This document shows positions 39,562 to 49,340 of a stretch of DNA of 64,000 nt, piece after piece. The stretch covers positions 310,001 through 374,000 of the forward strand of contig CAWGMT010000009.1 of assembly GCA_963823675.1 (NCBI GenBank). Direction: 5' to 3'. Within the stretch, counting starts at the first letter, position 1. The number at the start of each line of letters is the position of its first letter. The translations under genes were made by a program, and so were the position numbers. This stretch comes from CAWGMT01 sp963823675 (lineage in GTDB: Bacteria; Planctomycetota; Planctomycetia; Isosphaerales; Isosphaeraceae). The notes beneath the pieces were generated by a model. That model saw nothing but the letters and a program-made list of their open reading frames with translations, did no database searches and had not been told where the DNA came from.

Positions 39562-40603
39562 ATGCCGGAGAACGGCCCTGTTTCCGCAGCCAATCCACCC
39601 GTTCCACTCGTGACGTTGCAGAACTTGATCGTGGGGAAGTGGGTGTCGCAGGCGGTGAGCCTCGCGGCCAAGCTGGGTATCGCCGATCTGCTCAAGGACG
39701 GCCCTCGCGCCTGCGGCGAGATGGCGCGGGCGAATCAAGTTCGACGAATCCGCGCTCTACCGGGTGCTCCGCGCCTTGGCGAGCGTGGGCGTCTTCAAGG
39801 AGGTCGCCGACCACCAATTCGCCCTGACGCCGATCGCCGAATACTTGCGGTCCGATATCCATGGCTCGCTACGCGCGGTGGCGACCATGGCGGGCGAAGA
39901 TTGGACGTGGCGGCCCTGGGGCGAGCTTTACCACAGCGTGAAGACCGGCGAGCGGGCGTTCGACCGGATCTTCGGCGTCCCCCCGTTTGACTACCTCGCC
40001 AAAAACCCCAGCGCGGCGGCCATCTTCGACGAGGCGATGACCGGCTGGTCGATGCAGAATTCGGCCGCCGTAAAGGCGGGGTACGACTTCTCAGGGATTG
40101 GCACCTTGATGGACGTCGGCGGCGGGCACGGCTACTTGCTCGCGACGATCCTCGAGGCCAACCCGGCGATGCGCGGCATCCTCTGCGAGACGCCGGAGGT
40201 TGTCGAGGGGGCGAAGGCCCGGATCGCCTCCCTCGGGCTGGCGGACCGCTGCCGGATCGTCGCCGGCGACTTCTTCGCGTCGGTCCCCGCGGGCGCCGAT
40301 GCGTGCATCCTCAAAAGCGTGATCCATGACTGGGACGATCAACACGCCACGAGAATCCTGGAGAATTGCCGCCAGGCACTTGGCCCCGGTGGGCGCGTCC
40401 TGCTCGCGGAGATGGTCATTCCGCCCGGCAACGATCCCCACGTCGGCAAGCTGCTCGACCTCGAGATGCTCATCATGGCCGGCGGCCACGAGCGCACTGA
40501 AGCCCAGTTCCGCGAGCTCTTCGCGTCGGCCGGGCTTCGGCTCACGCGCATCGTGCCCACGGCCGCGCCCTTGTGTGTCATCGAGGGCACGGCCGCGAAT
40601 TGA
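39562..40603 (+). CDS. SAM-dependent O-methyltransferase (frame break)
   Basis: Start ATG at 39562 after AGGAG. N-terminal dimerisation helices (LVTLQNLIVGKWVSQAVSLA) lead to a winged-helix part; a frame break near 39740 follows, after which DESALYRVLRALASVGVF resumes. The SAM fold shows motif I LMDVGGGHGYLLATIL, acidic loop ILCETPEVV, ACILKSVIHDWDD and GGRVLLAEMVIPPG, the signatures of hydroxyneurosporene or acetylserotonin-type O-methyltransferases. Corrected length about 347 residues. The substrate is unknown; it is convergent with the radical SAM gene, so not an operon with it. Confidence 0.88.
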
Positions 40604-40675
40604 GCGAGCGAAGGGTATCCGCTCGCCGGCGTGCCGCCGTGCATCGCCGGTCGCACCTGACCGGGATGACCCGGC

Positions 40676-42238
40676 TCAGTACGTGTTGACCACCGACGAC
40701 TGCCCACCGGACATCCGGCGAGCCATCGTGTATGCGTGGTAATGACATGCGCACTTGACCACCGTGATCCAGAAAACGCTCGCGTCGCGGCGCGTCCGGA
40801 CGAGCCGCCAGATCCGCCTGAGATACTCGCGACGCAGGGCGGCATCGTCCACTTTCCAGGTGAGCCGGCCGAGCAGAGCGAGGGCGTGGCCGAGAATGAG
40901 CCCCCGCGCCTTGGCCCGCTGCCAGGGATGCCGCCGCCAGTGCCGGTTGGCCCCGCGGCTGAAATCGAGCCGGGCGCCCACGTAGAGAGCCTCCAGCCGA
41001 TCGAAATATGCGGCGGTGTCGTTGAGCGCACTGAGGACATGGACAAAACCGTCGCGCAGCCGTTCGCGGCCGAGGCGCAGGGGGATGATGTTGGTGCCAA
41101 ACTCCGCCTCCGCCGCGGTGTCGAGCCGCCCGTCCTTGACCATCCGATCGTAAAGCGGGGTTTTCGGGATCGCCGACAGCATCCCCAGCATCACGTTGAT
41201 CACGCGCGCCTCGGATATGAACTTTACCTGGGTGTCGAAAATCGTGTCGTCGTCATGGTCGAAGCCGAGAATCATCCCGCACATGACCTCCATGCCCGCG
41301 TCTTGGATCCGGCGAATCTTCTCGACCAGGCTGCCCCCGGAGCGCACGTTCTGGAACTTCTTGGTCTCGACAAGCGACGCTTCGTTGGGGCTCTCGACGC
41401 CGACAAAGACGTTGACGATATTCGCGTCGACCATCAGTCGCATCAGCTCAGGCTCGTCGGCCAGGTCGATCGAGGCCTCGGTGAAAAACGTCATCGGGTA
41501 GCCGCGCCGCTCCTGCCAGGCGATCACCTCGCGCAGAACGGGCTGGATCGCTTTCTTGTTGCCGATCAGGTTGTCGTCGACGATGAACGTCCCACGGATT
41601 CCCTGGGCGAGCAAGGCGTCGAGCTCGGCAAGGACCTGCCGGCTCGTCTTGATTCTCGGCTTGCGCCCGAAGGTGACGATGATGTCGCAGAACTCACACT
41701 GAAAGGGGCAGCCGCGCGAGAACTGGACGTTGCCGAAGAAGTAATCCCTCATATTGAGCAGGTCGAATCGGGGTGTCGGGACCGTCGCCATGTCGGTCCG
41801 TTCGGCCTGCTCGTAACGCGTCCGGTGTTCGCCTCGCTGCCATTCGTCGAGAAACCGGGGCCAGGTCTGTTCGGCCTCGCCGATGAAAACCACGTCCGCC
41901 AATCCGTCGAAGTCGTCTTCCTTGACGGTGACCCACGCTCCTCCCACAACCACGAACACACCCCGGCGCTTGAGCTCGGCCAGGATCTGCCGCATCCGAG
42001 CGCGCTGGACCACCATCCCGGTCAGGCCAACGATATCGGCCCTGGCACAACGATCGAAATCGATCTCCTCCAGGTTCTCGTCGACCAGGCTCACCGAGTG
42101 ACCCTTCGGGGTCAGGGCTGCGAGCAGAGGGAGGCAAGCCACCGGCATGTTGCATCGCTTGCCCAAAAGCGGCAGAGCGTGCTCGAGTCCCCAGTAGGAA
42201 ACCTCGAACCGCGGATTGATCAGGATGATCTCGGCCAT
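40676..42238 (-). CDS. B12-binding radical SAM protein (DUF4070, HpnP-like)
   Basis: 520 residues, intact. Residues 1-150 form a cobalamin-binding fold (IILINPRFEVSYWG, VSLVDENLEEI, VVVGGAWVTVKED, DVVFIGEAEQTW). The radical SAM motif is SRGCPFQCEFCD near residue 180, with the three cluster cysteines. The region IVDDNLIGNKKAI and VFVGVESPNEASLVETKK fits the DUF4070 group, which includes the hopanoid C-2 methylase HpnP. HpnP itself methylates hopanoids (established), but no hopanoid genes are in this window, so methylation of some lipid or other substrate is an inference. The C-terminus has a run of basic and hydrophobic residues. Confidence 0.85.
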   Translation of the reverse strand: MAEIILINPRFEVSYWGLEHALPLLGKRCNMPVACLPLLAALTPKGHSVSLVDENLEEIDFDRCARADIVGLTGMVVQRARMRQILAELKRRGVFVVVGGAWVTVKEDDFDGLADVVFIGEAEQTWPRFLDEWQRGEHRTRYEQAERTDMATVPTPRFDLLNMRDYFFGNVQFSRGCPFQCEFCDIIVTFGRKPRIKTSRQVLAELDALLAQGIRGTFIVDDNLIGNKKAIQPVLREVIAWQERRGYPMTFFTEASIDLADEPELMRLMVDANIVNVFVGVESPNEASLVETKKFQNVRSGGSLVEKIRRIQDAGMEVMCGMILGFDHDDDTIFDTQVKFISEARVINVMLGMLSAIPKTPLYDRMVKDGRLDTAAEAEFGTNIIPLRLGRERLRDGFVHVLSALNDTAAYFDRLEALYVGARLDFSRGANRHWRRHPWQRAKARGLILGHALALLGRLTWKVDDAALRREYLRRIWRLVRTRRDASVFWITVVKCACHYHAYTMARRMSGGQSSVVNTY

Positions 42239-42274
42239 GAATCTCGCCTCCCTATGCCAAATGCCGTTTCTGGA

Positions 42275-42490
42275 TCACCGGTTCTCAGAGTCAACATTCT
42301 TCCACGCCCTGATCTTCGCGCCAACCATGACCAAGAGAGGCCAGTCCACCGAACGGAACACTTCGGCAGGAGGAACCCGGCCGAGCAACAAGACTCCCGC
42401 CGCGATCAAGGCCACAACGGCGATCGGCCGTCCTGCAAAGAACAGGCCAACCGTGACCAAAGTCACCGTGCCGCTTTTGATCGCGTGCCT
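42275..42490 (-). pseudogene. Fragment of an SLC13/ArsB-type permease
   Basis: About 70 codons (AIKSGTVTLVTVGLFFAGRP, then VVALIAAGVLLLGRVPPAEV, FRSVDWPLLVMVG) match a two-helix segment of anion permeases of the SLC13/ArsB group, where the DWPLLVM-type motif is conserved. Homologous sequence stops abruptly after MVG and nothing like the remaining helices is present on either side. It is a small gene relic between the radical SAM and zinc-ribbon genes. Confidence 0.55.
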
Positions 42491-42493
42491 CGG

Positions 42494-42976
42494 TCACCCT
42501 CGTGACCAGAACGGCTTGTTACGAGCTCTTTCAACCGGCAGCAGGCAGCCGAGGAAATAATTGCAGCCGGGGCAGAGCACCGTCCGGCCCCGATCGCGCC
42601 CCGAGAGCTCGAAGACGAGACCGCAATCGGGACAAACCGCCCTCGATCGTCCCCGCCGTCTCCGCGGCCGATCGACCTGGCTGCACGCCGGGCAAACAAC
42701 CACCCCGAGCCGGTCCCTGCGCGGCTTCGGCCCCAGATAGCCGCAAAAGCGGCAGGAGAAATCGTAGGACCTGGGCGGCGGCAGAGCAACAGGGCCCTGG
42801 GAGATCCACGTCGCGATCAGGTCATCAGTCGGCGGGCCCCCGCCTCGGGAATTTCCCTTGCCGGGCGACTCGACCTGGAACGGCCGCCCGCATTGCAGAC
42901 AGCGGGGCACATCACGCGACTCATCGGCCAGCAGAATGCCGTCGACACCGCAAGATTTACATTTGACATGGCGCAT
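42494..42976 (-). CDS. Multi-zinc-ribbon protein of unknown function
   Basis: 160 residues from ATG at 42976 with GAGGGG upstream. Three zinc ribbons are visible as CxxC pairs: CKSC with CLQC, CRFC with CPAC, and CPDC with CPGC. The last ribbon is preceded by a basic RPRRRRGRSR patch. Such proteins occur in planctomycetes as small nucleic-acid or protein binding modules; the role is not established. Confidence 0.7.
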   Translation of the reverse strand: MRHVKCKSCGVDGILLADESRDVPRCLQCGRPFQVESPGKGNSRGGGPPTDDLIATWISQGPVALPPPRSYDFSCRFCGYLGPKPRRDRLGVVVCPACSQVDRPRRRRGRSRAVCPDCGLVFELSGRDRGRTVLCPGCNYFLGCLLPVERARNKPFWSRG

Positions 42977-43730
42977 CGCCAACCCCTCGGCGGCCGTTTG
43001 TATGACAATCGTAAGACAGGGATCGCTCCATGTCAATCCGGTGGTACATCCCCTGGTAGCCGTTCACGGTCCGGCTCGCTGCGTGGGTGGACGGAGGGCG
43101 GTCGATTGTTGGGTGCAAGTCGCGACGATAGTCCAGATCCGTTCGAGCCAGCGCTGGCCTGCTTCGCTTCGCGATCCTTGGGTTATGTGCCGGTCAATGA
43201 CTACGAAGCAAATGCCTTGCTCCGCCAAGGGCAACCGCCCGGTTTGGGATCGTCCATGATGACCACAAAACCAGCCCATTAGACAGTTCCGAGTGATCAT
43301 GCACAGGGGATTCTTGGCGCTAGTCTGGCAAATGGCCTCCGAGATGGACAGGAAGCCAGGAAGATCGCTGGCGAGCCCGGTCGCGTCAGCGCCGGGAGTC
43401 TCTCGGGCAGGACTCGGGGCGCTGACGCGACCCCGCTCGCCCAGAAGCGCGGCCAGGGTGCGCCTCTTCAGGTTGACACTTATACGGACCCTAAGTTCCG
43501 CGAGACAAGTCCGGTTTCCGTCCACGACTTTCCGGACGAGGGTCACCTTTTCCTGCTGCGGGACGGCTCGAAGGAAGCATTTGTTCGCGGCTTCGAGCCC
43601 GTCATGGATTTGGTCTGCCAGTCGTTCGTCCATGCGTGGCCCACGGCCTCGCGTTCGACTACCGCGAAGCTCCTGCACGCAGCCGCTGACCCTGTAAGGG
43701 CGATGTTCGACAGATTTCCTAGCGAGCGGT
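42977..43730. other. Long gap with a strong inverted repeat
   Basis: About 750 bases between the zinc-ribbon gene and phaR. Open frames on both strands have no family signature. A perfect 15-base inverted repeat at 43379-43432 is the only clear feature. The plus-strand frame ending at 43852 has acceptable codon usage from 43480 to 43700 but runs through the inverted repeat and lacks an early start codon. Confidence 0.5.
43379..43432. repeat. Perfect 15-base inverted repeat
   Basis: GGTCGCGTCAGCGCC (43379-43393) faces its exact complement (43418-43432) across 24 bases, and inside that spacer GAGTC and GACTC form a second, nested pair. The structure could extrude as a cruciform or act as a bidirectional terminator, though it has no T run. 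Confidence 0.85.
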
Positions 43731-44302
43731 TCATTCCGTGGAGTCTTTCTCCAGTCCGCTCACGCGTCCCTCAAGAGCGGCGAGCGAGCCGGAGCTTGTA
43801 CCTCCCGCTTTGCCGCCGGCCGCATGGGCGGAGTGCGCCTCGAGCTGCATGATGCGATCCTCGAGCGCAGCCAATCGCTCCGCGAGCGGCTCGGCCGCTT
43901 CCGCTGGTGGAGCGGTGCCGGGGCCGGCCAACCGGGCAGCCAGGTTGGCAGCCAGGCGAGCGGTGTCGAAAGCGGCGGCATGGCCCGCTGCAAGTTATCG
44001 AGCGCCAGGAGCGCCTGCCGCAGGTACGCCTCCCAGAGCCCGTTAGCCAGGTCGTTGGCCCGCAACAGCCCATGCAAGAGCGCGATCGGGAACAACTCCA
44101 TCTTCTCGGGGTGCCGCTCCAGCAAGATCTGAGTCAAAACCTGCCGGGTCAGATCCTCGCCGCTCTTGCTGTCCTGAACCTTGACGACCCGCCCCTGCCG
44201 GACGAGATCCTCGATCTCCGCGAGCGTGACGTAACGGCGGTGAGCCCGGTCGTAGAACCGGCGGTTCGGATAACGTTGGATCCGGATCGGATCGCTGGCC
44301 AT
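43731..44302 (-). CDS. phaR: PHA synthesis regulator PhaR (frame break)
   Basis: Start ATG at 44302 (MASDPIRIQRYPNRRFYDRA) after GAGGGG. The first 65 residues are the PHB accumulation regulator domain, with YPNRRFYDRAHRRYVTLAEI and DSKSGEDLTRQVLTQILLE. In proteobacteria this domain binds both DNA near phasin genes and PHA itself, releasing repression when polymer forms (established). A frame break near 43935 separates a C-terminal coiled coil (AERLAALEDRIMQLEAHSAH). It is divergent from the phasin-phaA operon, the expected place for an operator. Confidence 0.88.
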
Positions 44303-44569
44303 GGACACCCCTCTCCAATCAAGACTCGTCCGATCGAACAAGCGGCCCGATCAATGGTGCGAGCCCGAATGCTGCCTTCACAATATTATAGCCATGATAT
44401 CCGGACAAAACACTCGAAAATCGCCGAGAAAATAGTAATCGGCAGTTTTTTTGCGTTTGCAGCATTTTTGTCTTGACTTGAGGTGCGCTTCGAGGGAGAA
44501 TTCATAAGTGGAAGGGGCACACAGCCGGACAATCCGGGTTGACGCCCTAGACTCGAGAGGAGATGAGCC
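44303..44569 (+). promoter_or_regulatory. Divergent regulatory region between phaR and the PHA operon
   Basis: 267 bases, the most AT-rich stretch of this part of the window. The run TTTTTTTGCGTTTGCAGCA (44449-44467) is followed by TTGACTTGAGG. TTGACT near 44474 is a -35 candidate, but its -10 is unclear. TGC-rich sites of this kind are bound by PhaR in other bacteria, so the region may be its operator (inference). Confidence 0.4.
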
Positions 44570-45004
44570 ATGTTTGAACAGATCTTGGATACGTACCGCA
44601 AGGCTGCCGAATCGACGATGCAGTTCCAGCAAATCATGATGCGGAACTGGACCCAGCAGTGGCCCCAGATGCCCGGGCTTGGGTTTCCCAATCCGGGAGC
44701 TGCGTGGATGGAGCAAGTCCATGCCGCTCAGAAGAAGTGGGGCGAGACCGTCGTTGGCATGTTGGACAAGCACCGCGAGTCGCTCGACGCCCAGTACCGG
44801 GCTGGGATTCGGATCATCGAAGACGGCTTCCGCACCGGCGAGGCCAAGGACCCCGAGCAGTTTCGCCGGCTGACCGAGGAGTTGTGGAGGCACAGTTTCG
44901 AGGCACTCAAGTCCGTCAGTGAGGATCAGATCCGCGAGTGCCAGTCGGCCATGAAAAAGTGGTTTGACGTGGTGTCCCAAGGTCAGAACGCGCTGAAAAC
45001 CTGA
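44570..45004 (+). CDS. Phasin-like granule protein
   Basis: 144 residues, all predicted amphipathic helix: MFEQILDTYRKAAESTMQFQ, WTQQWPQMPGLGFPNPG, then WMEQVHAAQKKWGETVVGML and RLTEELWRHSFEALKSVSED. Phasins coat PHA granules. A GAGAGGAGATG ribosome binding site lies just upstream. Its position between phaR and phaA, and its layout, support this; the exact phasin family is not certain. The ending WFDVVSQGQNALKT suits a surfactant-like helix. Confidence 0.75.
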   Translation: MFEQILDTYRKAAESTMQFQQIMMRNWTQQWPQMPGLGFPNPGAAWMEQVHAAQKKWGETVVGMLDKHRESLDAQYRAGIRIIEDGFRTGEAKDPEQFRRLTEELWRHSFEALKSVSEDQIRECQSAMKKWFDVVSQGQNALKT

Positions 45005-45208
45005 CCACTATGGGAACCGCAGAGTGAGGACGGGAGGGCCTGGCGAATGACCGTGCCGGAACCACCCCCCCTAACGCCCTTCGCAAGGGGAAAAAACCGC
45101 GCGACGGAATCGACACAAGCGCACGGCCCAGGCGATCCGGCCGGGGCTGATCCGACAAACTCAGGATTGGACGGAAGACGGGACTTTACAACGATGAGGA
45201 CGATGACG

Positions 45209-46397
45209 ATGGCGACAACAGATTCGGTGATCGTGGCGGGCGTACGGACGCCGATGGGGGCCTTCATGGGTGGGCTGGCGTCGGTCCCAGCCCCGCAACT
45301 GGGGGCTACCTGCGTCAAGGCCTTGGTCAGCAGGACCGGCGTGCCGGCCGACCAGATTGACGAGGTGATCATGGGCAACTGCATCGCCGCCGGGCTGGGC
45401 ATGAACCCGGCCCGCCAGGTGGCGATCTTCGGCGGGTTGCCTCCGTCGGTGGGGGCGACGACACTCAATCGAGGCCTGCGCCTCGGGAATGAAGGCGGTG
45501 ATGCTGGCCGACCAGGCGATTCGCCTGGGCGATGCCCAGCTTGTCATCGCCGGCGGAATGGAAAACATGAGCCGGCCGCCGTATCTGTTGCTCAAGGCCC
45601 GCGAGGGCTACCGCATGGGGAACGGCGAGTTGCCGGACGCGCTGATCTACGACGGCCTGACGGACGCCTTCAGCAACAAGCACATGGGCTGCTTCGCCGA
45701 TCAGTGTGCCGCCAAGTATGGGATCACCAAGCAACAACAGGACGACTTCGCCGTTCGCAGCCACACCCGGGCCCGCAAGGCCATCGAGGAGGGCATCTTC
45801 GGCCGACGAGATCGTGCCGGTCGAGATCACCGTGAGGGGCAAGACCACCAACGGTCGCTCTCGACGAGGGACCGAGCAAGTTCGACGAGGCGAAGCTGCG
45901 CAGCTTGAAGCCGGCCTTCGGGGCCGACGGAACGGTCACCGCCGGCAACGCCTCGAGCATCAACGACGGCGCCGCGGCGCTCCTGGTCGGCTCGCCGGCC
46001 AAGTGCCGGGAGCTCGGCCTGAAACCCCAGGCGCGGATCATCGGCGGCACGACCTACAGTCGCGAGCCGGAATGGTTCACGATTGCGCCGGTCGACGCCG
46101 TGAAGAAACTTTTGAAAAAGATCGAATGGAGAATCTCGGATGTCGACCTCTTCGAGGTCAACGAGGCGTTCGCCTCGTGTGGTGCTGACGGCCGAGAAAG
46201 AGTTGAATCTGCCGGCCGAGAAGCTCAATATCTACGGCGGAGCGGTTGCCCTGGGCCACCCGATCGGCTGCAGCGGGGCGCGGATCGTCGTCACGCTGCT
46301 CAACGGACTGAAGCGGACCGGTGGCCGCCGCGGCATCGCCGTGCTTTGCGTCGGCGGTGGCGAAGGGATTGCCATGGCCGTCGAGACGATCGCCTGA
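45209..46397 (+). CDS. phaA: Acetyl-CoA acetyltransferase PhaA (at least four frame breaks)
   Basis: Condenses two acetyl-CoA to acetoacetyl-CoA, first step of PHB synthesis. Start MATTDSVIVAGVRTPMGAF at 45209 is preferred because GAGGA lies 8 bases upstream; other in-frame ATGs are at 45194 and 45203. Frame breaks near 45478, 45800, 45858 and 46180 hide the reading, but the catalytic NRACASGMKAV (nucleophile Cys), GGMENMSRPPYL, NEAFAS, GHPIGCSGAR (second Cys) and CVGGGEGIAMAVE are all present once corrected. About 395 residues corrected, normal thiolase length. Confidence 0.88.
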
Positions 46398-46431
46398 GCA
46401 ATTCATGGCGTCCGGCGTGGGGAGAAGCACA

Positions 46432-46922
46432 ATGTCAGTCGATTCCGATAGCAATTCCCAGACCAAGCCCGGCGCGGCAGCCGACCCGACGTCGATGCTC
46501 GCCGCGTTCTGGGCCCAATGGCTCGAGCAATCCACCCGCGGCACCCAGGCGCTCCTGGAGATCACGCAGGGGATTGGCGACCCGCAACAAACCCGCGAGC
46601 GGCAACAGCGCTGGCTGGAGACGGCGGCGGAGAGCTTCGACAGCTTCCTGCGCACGCCCCCATTCATGGAGCTGATGCGGCAGCAAGCTCAAGGCGGTCA
46701 CGGACTTGAAAAGGATGCAGGACCAGGTCGTCAAGGACGCGGCCCGCCACCTCGGCATGCCGTTGGCTGACGACATCTTCGGCCTGTTCGAGCGCCTGCA
46801 CAGCACCGAGCAGACGATCATTGATCGACTGCAAGCCATCGAGGAACGGCTGAAAGCCATTGAGGAACGAATCAGGCCCGAGCCAGCCGGCAAAGGGAAG
46901 CAGCGGACCAGCGACGACTTAA
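46432..46922 (+). CDS. phaE: PHA synthase subunit PhaE-like (frame break)
   Basis: Start ATG at 46432 after GGGGAG. The protein has a helical N-terminus (FWAQWLEQSTRGTQALLEI), a frame break near 46690, then KRMQDQVVKDAARHLGMPLA, DDIFGLFERLHSTEQTIIDR and a coiled coil with repeated AIEERL. This matches the PhaE C-terminal part that pairs with class III PhaC. At about 160 residues it is short for PhaE. The end is uncertain: a TAA at 46920-46922 fits if another indel exists before it, otherwise the frame runs into phaB. Confidence 0.65.
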
Positions 46923-46938
46923 TTCGGAGAGCCAGACC

Positions 46939-47736
46939 ATGCCCACTGGAGTTGCAGAACACCCGTCCGTTCGAACTTGAGGTGCCCAGCTTCGACCTCA
47001 CCGGCAAGAAGGCTTTTGTCACCGGCAGCTCGCGTGGCATCGGCCGGGCCGTTGCCCTGGCACTGGCCCATGCCGGGGCCGACGTCGCCATCAGTTGCAA
47101 TACCGGCGGCGCCGCCGCCGAGGAGGTCTGCACCGCGATCCGCGCCATGGGCCGCAAGGCCCAGTTACTACGCCCACAACGTGGCGCTCGAGTCCGAGAT
47201 CGAGGCGATGTGCGCCGAGGTCAAGCGCGACTTCGGCACCATCGACATCCTGGTCAACAACGCGGCCATCAACCGCGACCGAACGTTCAAGAAGCTGACC
47301 AAGGAAGCCTGGGACGAGGTCATCACGACCGACCTGACCAGCGTCTTCCTGGTCACCAAGCAATTCATCGACGAGATGGCCGAGCGGGGCTGGGGCCGCG
47401 TGATCAACATGTCGAGCATGTCGGGCGAGATCGGCATCTATGGCCAGGCCAATTACGCGGCCGCCAAGGCGGGCCATGATCGGACTGACCAAGACCCTGG
47501 CCCGCGAGTACGCCCGCAAGGGCGTGACCGTCAACGCCATCGCCCCGGGCTTCACCAAGACCCGCATGACCGAGGGTATTCCCGAAAAGGCGATGGAGGC
47601 CGTCCTGGCGGCGACCCCCGTGGCACGCATGGCCGACCCCGTCGAGATCGCCGCCGGCGTCGTTTACCTCGCCTCGCCGTCGTCCGGCTTCGTCACCGGA
47701 ATCGTGCTCGATATCAACGGCGGGTATGCCATGTGA
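46939..47736 (+). CDS. phaB: Acetoacetyl-CoA reductase PhaB (three frame breaks)
   Basis: NADPH-dependent reduction of acetoacetyl-CoA to (R)-3-hydroxybutyryl-CoA. ATG at 46939 after GGAGAG; a missing base near 46974 follows. The SDR signature is clear: TGSSRGIGRAVALALAHAG, NNAAINRDRTFKKLTKEAWD (typical of PhaB), and INMSSMSGEIGIYGQANYA with Tyr and AAKAG. Further breaks near 47164 and 47473 lie next to short runs. The end, GIVLDINGGYAM, is the usual SDR terminus. Corrected length about 265 residues. Confidence 0.9.
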
Positions 47737-47806
47737 CTTGGAAGGCAATCGGCAGTCGTTCAGCACTAGACCCGATCGCCGCAAGCGACGCGGGCGGCAT
47801 AATACC

Positions 47807-49024
47807 ATGGACAAAAACATATACGATCAGATGTTCGGTTTGCAGGCGGCATGGTTTAACCAGGCCCTGGCTCACCAGAAGACTCTCTACGACGAGACCA
47901 TCAAGGTCTGGAGCCGGCTGCTTCGCTGTCCCCCAAGGTCATCGACTGGGCACGCGACGTCAAGGTCGGCACCACGCCCCACGAGGTCGTTTACGAGGAA
48001 GACACTCTGCGCCTGCTGCACTACCGGCGCGAGACGCCGGCCGCGTACGCCGAGCCGGTCCTCTTCTGCTACGCCCTGGTCAACCGCCCGTACATCTCGA
48101 CTTGCAGCCCGACCGCAGCGTGATCCGCCAGTTCTTGGCCCGCGGCTTCGACGTCTACCTGATCGACTGGGGCGACGCATCGGCCGCTGACCGCAGCATG
48201 ACTCTGCGCGACTACATCGACGGCCTGATCAAGAACGTCGCCGATTACGTGGTCGCCCACTCGCATACGCCCAAGTTCCACCTGGTCGGCTACTGCATGG
48301 GCGGCACGATGTCGACAATCTTCACCGCGCTCTATCCCGAGCCACGTCAAGACGCTGACCCTGATGGCCGCCCCGCTCGACTTCGGCGTTGGCGCCGACG
48401 ACTCGCTGGTGCAAGTCTGGTCCGACCCCAAGTACTTCGACGTCGATGCCCTGATCGATGCCTTCGGCAACTGCCCGGCGACGTTTCTGCAAGCCAGCTT
48501 CCAGATGATGAAGCCGGTGCAGAACTACGTCACCAAGTACATCACCTTCTACGACAAGATGGACGATGAGAAGTTCGTCGAGAACTACGTCGCGATGGAA
48601 AAGTGGACCAACGACAACATCCCGGTCGCCGGCGAAACCTTTCGCGAGTTCGTCAAGAAGCTCTATCAGCGCAACGAGTTGGTCAAGGGTGAATTCCGGC
48701 TGGGCGTGGGCGAAGAGCCCGTGCAGTTGAAACGGATCACCTGCCCGCTGCATGCTGCTCTCGGCCACCGCCGACCACCTGGTGCCGCCGGCGCAGACGG
48801 AGGGTTTGCTCGCCTATGTCGGGTCGACGGATACGAAGGCCGCCAGGCTAGACGCCGGCCACATCGGCCTGGCGGTCAGCTCGAAGGCCCACAAGCAGTT
48901 CTGGCCCGAGGCGACCGGATGGCTCGCCGAGCGATCGTCTCCGCCCCGATCCGACGGGCATTCCTCACGTTCCCCATCCAGTACCTCGGCTTCGACCAAG
49001 GCCGCGAGACGCTCCCATGCCTGA
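47807..49024 (+). CDS. phaC: Class III PHA synthase PhaC (four frame breaks)
   Basis: Polymerises hydroxyacyl-CoA into PHA on the granule surface. Start ATG at 47807 (MDKNIYDQMFGLQAAWFNQA). The lipase-like box GYCMGG holds the catalytic Cys; the Asp is in SATADHLVPP and the His in DAGHIGLAV. Further family motifs are GFDVYLIDWGDASAADR and YCMGGTMSTIFTALYPE. Frame breaks are inferred near 47925, 48097, 48342 and 48752. The length, about 400 residues corrected, and the PhaE-like partner point to class III rather than class I. The tail after VAVSSKAHKQFW is poorly conserved. Confidence 0.9.
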
Positions 49025-49340
49025 GGCCGTGCCTGGTGAGAGATAATGGGAGAAAGTTGGAAGTTTGCTCAAGAACGGAGCCTCCCGATCCCTTCCATGG
49101 GGGTCTTGGAGGCTCTGATCTCCGCCTCTCCCGCAGATGCGCCGCCCATTGCCGCGGCAACTCGGGAATGCCGGCGACGGGATCGTCGAAGCCGAGGAGG
49201 TAGAAGTGCCCGGCGGCCTCACTCCTCGGTTCATCGCCCCGGATAATCGCGTCGCAGAATTCATCGATTTTATCGAGCGCGATCAAATATGAACGAATAC
49301 CTTCCATCGGGCAGGATACTCTCGGAGCCGTCTTTTTCAT
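48876..49340 (-). CDS. Possible small protein downstream of rsgA, unknown
   Basis: An ATG overlaps the rsgA stop by four bases (ATGA), which hints at coupled translation. The first 75 residues (SYLIALDKIDEFCDAIIRGD, GHFYLLGFDDPVAGIPELP) look like a real soluble protein, but I know no family. The 3' part runs over the end of phaC on the other strand, so the true end may be earlier and a further frame break is possible. Confidence 0.35.
   Translation of the reverse strand: MKKTAPRVSCPMEGIRSYLIALDKIDEFCDAIIRGDEPRSEAAGHFYLLGFDDPVAGIPELPRQWAAHLRERRRSEPPRPPWKGSGGSVLEQTSNFLPLSLTRHGLRHGSVSRPWSKPRYWMGNVRNARRIGAETIARRAIRSPRARTACGPSS

Noticed and set aside
40736..42505. Long plus-strand frame opposite the radical SAM gene
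   Set aside because: Antisense of an intact gene with clear CxxxCxxC and cobalamin motifs; kept open only by high GC content.
43283..43852. Plus-strand open frame ahead of phaR
   Set aside because: No early start codon, passes through a perfect inverted repeat, overlaps the phaR end and has no family similarity.
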